Part shown: piece after piece, positions 43,503 to 49,427 of the stretch
Layout: each line of letters begins with the position of its first letter
Numbering within the stretch: position 1 is the first letter of the stretch
Origin: an uncultured Rubrobacteraceae bacterium
GTDB lineage: Bacteria > Actinomycetota > Rubrobacteria > Rubrobacterales > Rubrobacteraceae
DNA length: 49,427 nucleotides
Direction of reading: 5' to 3'
Assembly (NCBI GenBank): GCA_902806055.1
Contig: CADCVD010000028.1
Span: forward strand, 1-49,427
The notes under the pieces: generated by a model
What the model was told of the DNA's origin: nothing
The model's database searches: none
Seen by the model: only the letters and a program-made list of their open reading frames with translations
Made by a program: the position numbers and the translations under genes

Positions 43503-43706
43503 ATGGCGTTCTACGCTATCTGCGAGTGTTGCGGTCAGCTAGTGTTAGAGGAGTCTCGAAGATGCCCACACTGCGGTGCTCGAATAAAAGGCCTGAGGTT
43601 CGGCGAGAGCTCTAGCAGAGGCTGCTATCTCATTACCATGGCATTCGTAGTCTTGATGTCGCTTATCGTTGTAGTCGTCTTCCTACTTGCTACAGCCTTG
43701 CACTAA
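43503..43706 (+). CDS. Small zinc-ribbon membrane protein
   Basis: This 67-residue protein has a double CxxC zinc ribbon (CECCGQLV...CPHCGARI, residues 8-28) followed by a single membrane helix (about 43-64). Such proteins are common and mostly uncharacterised. A purine-rich ribosome site (AAGGACGGAAG) lies upstream. Confidence 0.7.
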   Translation: MAFYAICECCGQLVLEESRRCPHCGARIKGLRFGESSSRGCYLITMAFVVLMSLIVVVVFLLATALH

Positions 43707-43804
43707 AACCTAACTTGTATGCTTAATGTTGTGTCTGGGGCGGCACCTGTGGGTAACATACCTCCGATATACCTTGATCAAGTTGGTGAAGGAGGAGGAT
43801 TGCT

Positions 43805-44008
43805 GTGCAAGGACCTCAGAGCGATGAAGCCCTAGCAGGGCTGGATACCTACGAGCAGATGCTGAACACCTTCGCCGAACAAGCAAAGACTTATTGGAGG
43901 ATGTGGGGCCCGATCGGCGAACCGATGATCAGCGGGATAGATGCCTGGGTGGAGATGCAACGTGCTCAGCTGCAGTGGATGAGACAATTCAGAGCAAATC
44001 GACCTTAA
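43805..44008 (+). CDS. Small helical hypothetical protein
   Basis: This 67-residue amphipathic protein (YEQMLNTFAEQAKTYWRMWG...WVEMQRAQLQWMRQF) starts with GTG after GAAGGAGGAGG. The heptad-like pattern of aromatic and Met residues suggests surface or oligomer binding, somewhat like short phasins, but the family is not recognised. A terminator follows at 44057. Confidence 0.65.
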   Translation: MQGPQSDEALAGLDTYEQMLNTFAEQAKTYWRMWGPIGEPMISGIDAWVEMQRAQLQWMRQFRANRP

Positions 44009-44056
44009 CCTGCCGTAGGACCGGAGCCGAGCTACCACTATTCACCCGGCTCTTGC

Positions 44057-44086
44057 GGGGACGGCGAATGCCGCCCCTTCTTATTT
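44057..44086 (+). terminator. Rho-independent terminator
   Basis: GGGGACGGC pairs with GCCGCCCC around GAAT (one mismatch or bulge), followed by TTCTTATTT. It lies between the small helical protein gene and the convergent PGPGW gene. Confidence 0.75.
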
Positions 44087-44116
44087 CCTGCTGCCGGGTG
44101 CTGCCAGATTGGCGAG

Positions 44117-44524
44117 TTATAAGATAGACAACAAGGCCCACAGTCCCAATACGGCACCACAAACCGGAACTACTGTGCCGATCGAGAGTCTTACAGCGGC
44201 GGGCAAGTTCATCCAGGCGATCTTGGCCCGCTGCGCCGGTCCTCTGAGTTTCATCTCTGCTCGGTCCAAGAGGCGGGCAAAAATCAGAATCTCGCCCGCG
44301 ATTATTACCAGCCCCACTAAGACGGTGCCCCAGCCAGGACCAGGCAAAGGCGCCAACAAGAGGCTAGTGATTACGATCACGATCCCGCCGACTATTACGA
44401 GAGCCTTCCGAAGAGCGGAGCTCCCCTGGTCGCTTCGTTGGTTGCGACGGTATCGGGCTCGGAACCGCTGACCCGGCTTGCTCGCCGTAAACTGCCTCCA
44501 ACCGTCTCTCATCCTTCCGATCAT
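44117..44524 (-). CDS. PGPGW-family membrane protein
   Basis: The sequence APLPGPGWGTVLVGLVIIAGEI is the hallmark of the PGPGW (TIGR02611-type) transmembrane family, of unknown function. From ATG 44524 it is 135 residues with two hydrophobic segments before and after the motif, plus a C-terminal helix. AAAGGA lies 9 bases upstream; a longer frame reaches 44599. The N-terminus is very basic (FRARYRRNQR). Confidence 0.85.
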   Translation of the reverse strand: MIGRMRDGWRQFTASKPGQRFRARYRRNQRSDQGSSALRKALVIVGGIVIVITSLLLAPLPGPGWGTVLVGLVIIAGEILIFARLLDRAEMKLRGPAQRAKIAWMNLPAAVRLSIGTVVPVCGAVLGLWALLSIL

Positions 44525-44680
44525 GGCGCTCGATCCTTTCCCTGAGGCGGCGCAGGCCCTCCGGAGCCTCGGTGAGATCATACCCGAGCGCGGGAACAAG
44601 CTACTCGAAGACGGGCCGAGGAAGGATCAATTACTAAGATTCTATACGTGATTTTGAGGCTACCCTAGTTGTGATTAGTC

Positions 44681-44937
44681 TCTTATTCACCGGATTGCCG
44701 CTAAGATGCGGTCTCGGAAGTCTATATCCAAGATGCCGTCTAGTACCAGGACATAGCCGCCCTTCGAGGCCGATCGGTGACCATGAGCCCACGCCCTCGA
44801 CCACACAGTGTAGGAGCGCTGCATAATGTTGCGTGATCTGGGATGGGACTAGGCAGCACGCACTTCCCCCGTCAACTGTACGAACTGACAACGCCTTAAA
44901 GATTCTCTTCTCCGCTACGCTGGGTGAGGAGCCGGAG
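44681..44937. repeat. Dispersed intergenic repeat, copy B
   Basis: It aligns with copy C (48424-48678) over about 255 bases. Bases 44751-44937 and 48492-48678 are both exactly 187 bases, and both begin ACATAGCCGCCCTTCGAG. The left end (TTATTCACCGGATTGCCGCTAAG) also resembles the repeat at 141-185. No conserved protein frame was found. Confidence 0.75.
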
Positions 44938-44952
44938 CTCAAGGTGGCGTTG

Positions 44953-45084
44953 AGCTATAGCGGTTTGCACTGTTATTGACCCGCCTGCACGGTCAATGCA
45001 TGATTTTTACCGAGAGAACCTCTTGCGTGAGCGCTAGTATGCCCAGGTCGTTGAGGTTCAACTGCATTGCAAACCGCTATAGCT
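44953..45084. mobile_element. MITE-like element with perfect 17-bp terminal inverted repeats
   Basis: AGCTATAGCGGTTTGCA (44953-44969) is perfectly inverted at 45068-45084, giving a 132-base element with 98 bases inside. TATA at the arms fits insertion into TA with duplication, as in IS630/Tc1-mariner elements. There is no ORF inside, so any movement would need a transposase from elsewhere. It lies 15 bases after repeat copy B. The region to 45363 has no gene. Confidence 0.75.
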
Positions 45085-45363
45085 ACTACGTACTTGTATC
45101 CTGCCCACGGAACTGTGCCAAAGAAGCGCTCTGTGACCCTGGCATTTACCTATTCTCCGAAGTTCGCTCTTAACGCTCCTACAACACCTTTCTGCTTCCA
45201 GTCCGCGACCGGAGAAATGCGGGAGTCCGGGTAGTATCAGTACAGGACCGTCAGTCAGTCAGTCGGTTCGCCAGCGTAAGAACTCATGCTCGTCACTCTT
45301 GAGGAGTAGCCGACGGGCGTGTATGCCGACCCCTCCTTTCTCGCATAGCCATTACCCTTGTCC

Positions 45364-46962
45364 TTAGACAACTTCGAAGTTAGCCATCATCATCATGTCC
45401 TCGTGCTCTAGGTTGTGGCAGTGGAAGACGTACTTGCCCCGGTAGCCGTCGAACTTGATCAGGAGCTCGGCCTCGCCGCCGCTGGCGAGGCTCACGGTGT
45501 CCTTCCAACCCTGGTTGTAGGGGCCGGCGTCACCGTTGCCGCCGCCGCTGGTGAGGACCTGGAACGAAGCGAGGTGGATGTGGATCGGGTGCTCGAGGTT
45601 GAGGCCGCGTATCTTCCACAGCTCGACCGCGCCCAGCTGTGGGTTGGCGTCGATGCGGTCGGGGTCAAACGGCTCGCCGTTGACCGTCCAGAGCGTCATC
45701 CCATCCATCTTCGCTCCGCCGCGAACGAACCGAAACTCGCGCTCCACGGTTGCCTCAGACCTTGACAGCGGTCGGAGGTCGGCCAGTTTCGGCGAGATTC
45801 GGCTTTCCTCGGTGCCTTCGCGCGCCACGACGAAGCGCATCACCTTGGCGGTGCTGCCCACGCCGAGCTCGTTGATAAGGGTCACCTCTGTGCCGACCGG
45901 GTAGATGGAGAAATCGATGATCACGTCAAAGCGCTCCGCCTGAGCTATCTCGATCTTGTTGTGGTTCACCGGTTTCGCTAACAGGCCACCATCACTGCCG
46001 ATCTGGACGAACGACGCCCCCTCCCGGGGCGGTGGGTCGAGCGCAAGCCGGTAACGGCGGGCGTTAGAGGCGTTGAGGAGCCGGAAGCGGTAGAGAGTAT
46101 TCGTGACCTCTAAGACCGGCCATGGAGCGCCGTTGACGAGTATGCAGTCCCCTAGCACCCCGCTCATGTACTCCCCCTCGACCCCCGGCTCACCCTTCAG
46201 CGACGGATCAAGGGAAGGGTAGTCGAACGAGCCGTCCTCGGTGAAGGCGCGGTCGCAGATCATCAGCGGGACGTCCCGCTCGCCCGCTGGCAACCCAAGC
46301 GCCTCCTCCTCGTCGTCCCGGATGAGATGGAACCCGGCGAGTCCCTTGTAGACTTGAGGGCCGGTGAAGTCCATTCGGTGGTCGTGGTACCAGAGGCTCG
46401 CGGCGGCTTGGTCCAAGGGATACTTATAATCGAAGGTTCCCTCCCCGATTACGTTTAACTCCGCGTGCTCGCCGTGGTTACCGTGCCCGGCCTCCCGACT
46501 GCCAACCGGCATCACCACGTCAGTAGGGTAGCCGTCGTGCTCGGGCGGGGTCTTGCCACCGTGCAGGTGGACCACAGTCGGCACCGGCAACTCATTGCGG
46601 TGCCGGATAACGCTCTGTCGCCCGCGCCGCGACTCGATCGTGGGTCCCGGAAAGATGCCGTCGTAGCCCCACACTTCGGTCTTGAGCCCGGGCAGGATCT
46701 CCGTTCGGCCGACCTTCTGGGTGATCTCGTAGTATTCGGCCGAGGCGTCCGTATGCACAGGCTCCAGCACCGGGGGGATGGGAAGCGGGATAGTGAACGG
46801 CTCCGGCAACCTGGCCGCGCTCTTGAGCAACGCGCCCGCACTGCCTTGGGCGCTGTTGTTGCCGGCGGTCAGCCCACCGCATCCTGAGACGCCGAACGGC
46901 AGGAATAGTCCGGCTCCTCCGGCGAAGCTAAGCTTTAAGAATTCTTTGCGCGAGAGCTTCAC
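45364..46962 (-). CDS. Multicopper oxidase, exported (CotA/bilirubin-oxidase-like)
   Basis: This 532-residue enzyme has copper ligands in VVHLHGG, WYHDHRMD, EHPIHIHL and FHCHNLEHEDMMMM. The N-terminus SRKEFLKLSFAGG resembles a Tat signal, and VSGC at about 25-28 fits a lipobox, so it may be a folded, Tat-exported lipoprotein. The overall layout is nearer to CotA/bilirubin oxidase than to the 10-kb oxidase. GTG 46962 follows GAGGAG by 5 bases. A small membrane-protein gene lies 28 bases upstream on the same strand. The substrate is unknown. Confidence 0.9.
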   Translation of the reverse strand: MKLSRKEFLKLSFAGGAGLFLPFGVSGCGGLTAGNNSAQGSAGALLKSAARLPEPFTIPLPIPPVLEPVHTDASAEYYEITQKVGRTEILPGLKTEVWGYDGIFPGPTIESRRGRQSVIRHRNELPVPTVVHLHGGKTPPEHDGYPTDVVMPVGSREAGHGNHGEHAELNVIGEGTFDYKYPLDQAAASLWYHDHRMDFTGPQVYKGLAGFHLIRDDEEEALGLPAGERDVPLMICDRAFTEDGSFDYPSLDPSLKGEPGVEGEYMSGVLGDCILVNGAPWPVLEVTNTLYRFRLLNASNARRYRLALDPPPREGASFVQIGSDGGLLAKPVNHNKIEIAQAERFDVIIDFSIYPVGTEVTLINELGVGSTAKVMRFVVAREGTEESRISPKLADLRPLSRSEATVEREFRFVRGGAKMDGMTLWTVNGEPFDPDRIDANPQLGAVELWKIRGLNLEHPIHIHLASFQVLTSGGGNGDAGPYNQGWKDTVSLASGGEAELLIKFDGYRGKYVFHCHNLEHEDMMMMANFEVV

Positions 46963-46990
46963 GTCATCTCCTCTCGGAATGGCACTGACG

Positions 46991-47203
46991 CTAGCCCGCC
47001 CTGTGGCGGAGGTACACGGCGGCAGTTACGATGGCGCATACGAGCGCAGAGACGACTGGCAAGCTTCTAAGCATCCAGAGCATCAGCCCGGAGGGGGTGC
47101 TGCTGAACACAGCGAAGCTGATCATTCCGGCTATCGTGGCCAGCGCCTCGCCAAAGAAGAATCCTAGGACCAGGCCAAGCAGGGCAATGAATAGTGTCCT
47201 CAT
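46991..47203 (-). CDS. Small two-helix membrane protein
   Basis: This 70-residue protein has two hydrophobic helices (about 3-32 and 40-64) and a basic end RHRAG. GGAGGG is well placed before the ATG. It precedes the exported multicopper oxidase in the same direction and may help its export or anchoring; that is inference from order only. Confidence 0.65.
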   Translation of the reverse strand: MRTLFIALLGLVLGFFFGEALATIAGMISFAVFSSTPSGLMLWMLRSLPVVSALVCAIVTAAVYLRHRAG

Positions 47204-47455
47204 TTGAACCCTCCCCTTTGCGGCGCGAATCTCATCCTTCGATACCTCCTCTTCTCTATTGATCTTGCAAGGATGAATCTACGGCCGAACCGGTTGCAGA
47301 GTCATCGGCCGAAGGATAGATTTAGGTGGTTCATCGGCGGTTTATTCGCGTCCCGGAAACGGGGAATGAAGCCACTGCAAGAAGGGTGGCGGCGTTATTC
47401 GGGGCTACCGCGATCCAGGCCCGCGTCGGGTGCCTAGCAGATGGTTAGCAGGCGC

Positions 47456-48274
47456 TTAACGCAGCAGGTTCATCTCACGAGCCTTAGTGACGGCCTCGGC
47501 GCGATTCCCGGCATCGAGCTTACGGTAAATATTGTTGATGTGAGACTTGACCGTACCCACGGCGACGAAGAGGTCTTTGGCGATCTCGGCGTTAGTCCTG
47601 CCGGAGGCCAGGAGGGTAAGGACCTCTAGTTCCCGCTCGCTCAATGGGCCTTCGAGTCGGTTTGGACCTGCGCCGTCCTGTGACGCTAGATCGGGAGAGG
47701 TGGAGGCCTCCCCCGGCTCGGGGATTCGGTCCCACCCCCTGAGGGCATAGGCCATGACTCCGTCCTCCGCTTGAAGCGTAAGGTGACCCTTGCTGGCCAG
47801 CTCGTCGAGCATCTTCGAGGCCTCGTCGACAGTTAGCGAGGTTCGCATGGCGGCCGTGGTGGGCGTGATCTCGCCTCGTTCGGCCAGCGCTTCGAGAAGC
47901 TCCCGCTCTTTGCCCTTCTTGCCGTCGGGCCTCCCGAGTTTGAGGTTGGACCCCTCCAACACGGCGAGCGCGAGCGGTATGATTGCACCCAAGACCGGTA
48001 CGATCCACCATAGGCTCGTAAGAGGAGCCAGGACTAGGCAAGTAATGCCCAAGACGAACACGTATAGGGCGGACTGCCAGTTGACCAATGGCGAGGTCGC
48101 TTCCCGTTTCGGTAGTGAGCCCTGCACGTCCGAAGCCTGCTCGATCGCATTTGGATATCTATCCTCTTCGCCGCTTCGCGGGTTGTGAGTGCCGATCTTG
48201 AGATGGTCTTTCGGACCCTGGTCCCGGTCACCATCCATGATTCCTTCTCGATCGTCGTTCCTCTGATGCTCCAT
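47456..48274 (-). CDS. Membrane-anchored LuxR-family regulator
   Basis: From ATG 48274 the protein is 272 residues. It has a hydrophilic N-terminus, two adjacent membrane helices (about 65-82 and 85-104), a winged-helix-like segment (ELLEALAERGEITPTTAAMRTSLTVDEASKMLDEL) and a C-terminal LuxR HTH (LSERELEVLTLLASGRTNAEIAKDLFVAVGTVKSHINNIYRKL). A DNA-binding domain fixed to the membrane suggests direct sensing of the envelope state. GAGG lies before the ATG; a TTG at 48316 is the alternative. No kinase gene is adjacent. Confidence 0.88.
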   Translation of the reverse strand: MEHQRNDDREGIMDGDRDQGPKDHLKIGTHNPRSGEEDRYPNAIEQASDVQGSLPKREATSPLVNWQSALYVFVLGITCLVLAPLTSLWWIVPVLGAIIPLALAVLEGSNLKLGRPDGKKGKERELLEALAERGEITPTTAAMRTSLTVDEASKMLDELASKGHLTLQAEDGVMAYALRGWDRIPEPGEASTSPDLASQDGAGPNRLEGPLSERELEVLTLLASGRTNAEIAKDLFVAVGTVKSHINNIYRKLDAGNRAEAVTKAREMNLLR

Positions 48275-48423
48275 CCGCGTCACCTCATAGTTGCTCACCG
48301 GACCACCACCGCTCAAGGTTGAGATGCGGTATTCGCCATTACGCTCAGTAATACGCCTCCACGGTTTCCCTTACGTGTGCAGCCAGCCTATTGTTTCACC
48401 ATTGAATGTGCTCCTCTTAGGCT

Positions 48424-48678
48424 CTATTCATCAAGTTGTGCAGAAGAGGTGTTGTCCGAAGGCTACCTTCGAGATCGCACATACGATCAGAACATAGCCG
48501 CCCTTCGAGCCAATCGATGCCCACGAGACCACAACCTGCGACCATAAGATGTGGGAAGGCTGGATAGAGTTGCGGTATCTCGCATAGGCCGCAGGCAGCA
48601 CGTACTTCCCCATCACCTGTACGGACTTACAACGCACTGAAGGTCCGCTTTTCCGCCACGTTCGGCCAGGAGCCGGAG
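48424..48678. repeat. Dispersed intergenic repeat, copy C
   Basis: See copy B for the alignment. The core ends GGAGCCGGAG in all three copies. It fills much of the 48275-48894 spacer between the LuxR-type and LtrA genes, in which I find no gene. Weak similarity to copy A continues to about 48760 (GAAGCGTTCT). Confidence 0.7.
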
Positions 48679-48894
48679 GCTGAGATGTTGCCAGGTTAGC
48701 AGTTGCGCGTTCGTGCGTTGCTCAGAGAGAAACAGTGAAGGTAGAAGCGTTCTGCGAGGAGCGCTGTGGTCTGCTCGCCAGAACGCCGAACTGGTCCTGT
48801 AAAAACTAGACGTTCGGGCGGTATACGGGTCTCGCCGCTGATGCCAAAATGTGCGCATCGACACGGAAGCAGGAAGACGACAGGAGGGTATCGG

Positions 48895-49427
48895 ATGAGC
48901 ACCCTAGGCACGGTGAGTGCGGCGACTGAGAGCGGCGATCTCGTCGAGCGGCGCGTCACTCCACTCGAACTGTTCTTTGACCTGGTCTTTGTCTTCGCCC
49001 TCACGCAGGTAACCGCCTTCCTCGCCGACCACCTCACGTGGACAGGAATGCTGCAGGGTGCTGCTCTGCTAGTAGTGTTGTGGTGGGCGTGGGGAGGCTA
49101 CTCGTGGCTGACCAACGCCGTGCCAGCCGAGGAGGTGATACCCGCGCGGTTGGTGATCCTAATCGCGATGGCGGCCATGCTCTTGGCATCGCTCGCCGTC
49201 CCCGACGCCTTCGGCGAGTACGGGGTGCTCTTCGGCCTAGCCTACTTCGTCGTGCGGCTCTTGCACGTGGTCCTATTCGTGTTTGCCACCGGCAACACAC
49301 CAGAGACTCACCAGGCCATCCTTCGCCTCACGCCAGGCTTTCTGATTGCCCCGGTGCTGCTCGTCGTGGCCGGGTTCCTGGACGGCTTCGCCCAGGGCGC
49401 CCTCTGGGCCACGGCGATCGCGATCGA
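48895..49427 (+). CDS. LtrA-family membrane protein (partial, 5' part)
   Basis: The first 177 codons are present and run off the window. ERRVTPLELFFDLVFVFALTQVT is the hallmark start of the bacterial low-temperature-requirement A family, followed by helices such as LVVLWWAWGGYSWLTN. The function is not firmly known. AGGAGGG lies 5-6 bases before the ATG. Confidence 0.9.
   Translation, partial: MSTLGTVSAATESGDLVERRVTPLELFFDLVFVFALTQVTAFLADHLTWTGMLQGAALLVVLWWAWGGYSWLTNAVPAEEVIPARLVILIAMAAMLLASLAVPDAFGEYGVLFGLAYFVVRLLHVVLFVFATGNTPETHQAILRLTPGFLIAPVLLVVAGFLDGFAQGALWATAIAI

Noticed and set aside
44634-44942. Minus-strand frame over repeat copy B as a protein gene
   Set aside because: The corresponding frame in copy C gives a poorly matching protein, so the DNA rather than a product is conserved.
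45251-45266. CAGT microrepeat
   Set aside because: Only about four units; too short to be meaningful.
1-49427. CRISPR arrays, rRNA or tRNA genes, replication origin
   Set aside because: No regularly spaced repeats, cloverleaf sequences, rRNA stretches or DnaA-box clusters were seen by eye.

Overview
The window is GC-rich, gene-dense bacterial DNA with Shine-Dalgarno sites, frequent GTG/TTG starts and stop/start overlaps. The gene families suggest a deep-branching actinobacterium, most like Rubrobacter: CsoR/mycoredoxin copper genes, DUF305 and YtkA-like proteins, a serine/threonine kinase, and small conserved proteins I associate with that lineage. This assignment is recollection-based inference. 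No rRNA, tRNA, CRISPR array or complete transposase gene was found.

Layout. 1-3.8 kb: end of a MerR-type regulator, then a cadmium/zinc cassette (CadC-like ArsR repressor, P-type ATPase, isoprenylcysteine-methyltransferase-like protein) lying between inverted copies of a 45-bp repeat. 4-9 kb: ECF sigma factor, a lipoprotein, small unknowns, a ceramidase-like gene broken by an amber codon, a TetR regulator with a clear operator-promoter, and a DUF2269 membrane protein. 9.3-27.4 kb: a large copper region. On the minus strand it runs mycoredoxin, YtkA-like metal-binding protein, [2Fe-2S] ferredoxin, CopA, CsoR, CopZ, then a tightly coupled complex-I-like operon (nuoA - fused B/D - H - J - K - L - M - N), then a multicopper oxidase and a frameshifted DJ-1/PfpI gene. 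A CsoR-type box lies between mycoredoxin and two plus-strand genes (a membrane protein and a DUF305 lipoprotein). 27.7-38.8 kb: mostly housekeeping genes (PAP2 phosphatase, formate/nitrite-type channel, chorismate mutase, DAHP synthase, PknB-like kinase, HtrA-like protease, RpiA, HisC-like aminotransferase, prephenate dehydrogenase-ACT, deaminase, TIGR01777 epimerase). 38.8-49.4 kb: accessory genes and degenerate intergenic repeats, including an FHA-GGDEF protein, an LPKTG surface protein, a zinc alcohol dehydrogenase, a PGPGW protein, a MITE-like element, a second multicopper oxidase, a membrane-tethered LuxR regulator and a partial LtrA gene.

The most unusual system is the copper-linked complex-I-like cluster. 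It has all the membrane-arm subunits but no nuoC, E, F, G or I. The peripheral arm is reduced to one 672-residue protein: a cysteine-free NuoB-like domain, a heavy-metal-binding domain of the CusB/CopA type, a stretch of about 155 residues with about 30 His, and a degenerate NuoD-like domain. The cluster-N2 cysteines and the quinone-site His/Tyr residues appear to be missing, and NuoN and NuoJ carry Met-rich segments. The genes lie downstream of copA-csoR-copZ on the same strand. I infer a metal-responsive ion-translocating or metal-handling complex rather than an NADH dehydrogenase.

Several genes carry single lesions: TAG in the ceramidase gene, TAG in the FHA region, a G-tract frameshift in the PfpI gene, and TAA plus a frameshift at 36.7-37.4 kb. 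These are either real decay or sequencing errors, and raw reads would be needed to decide.
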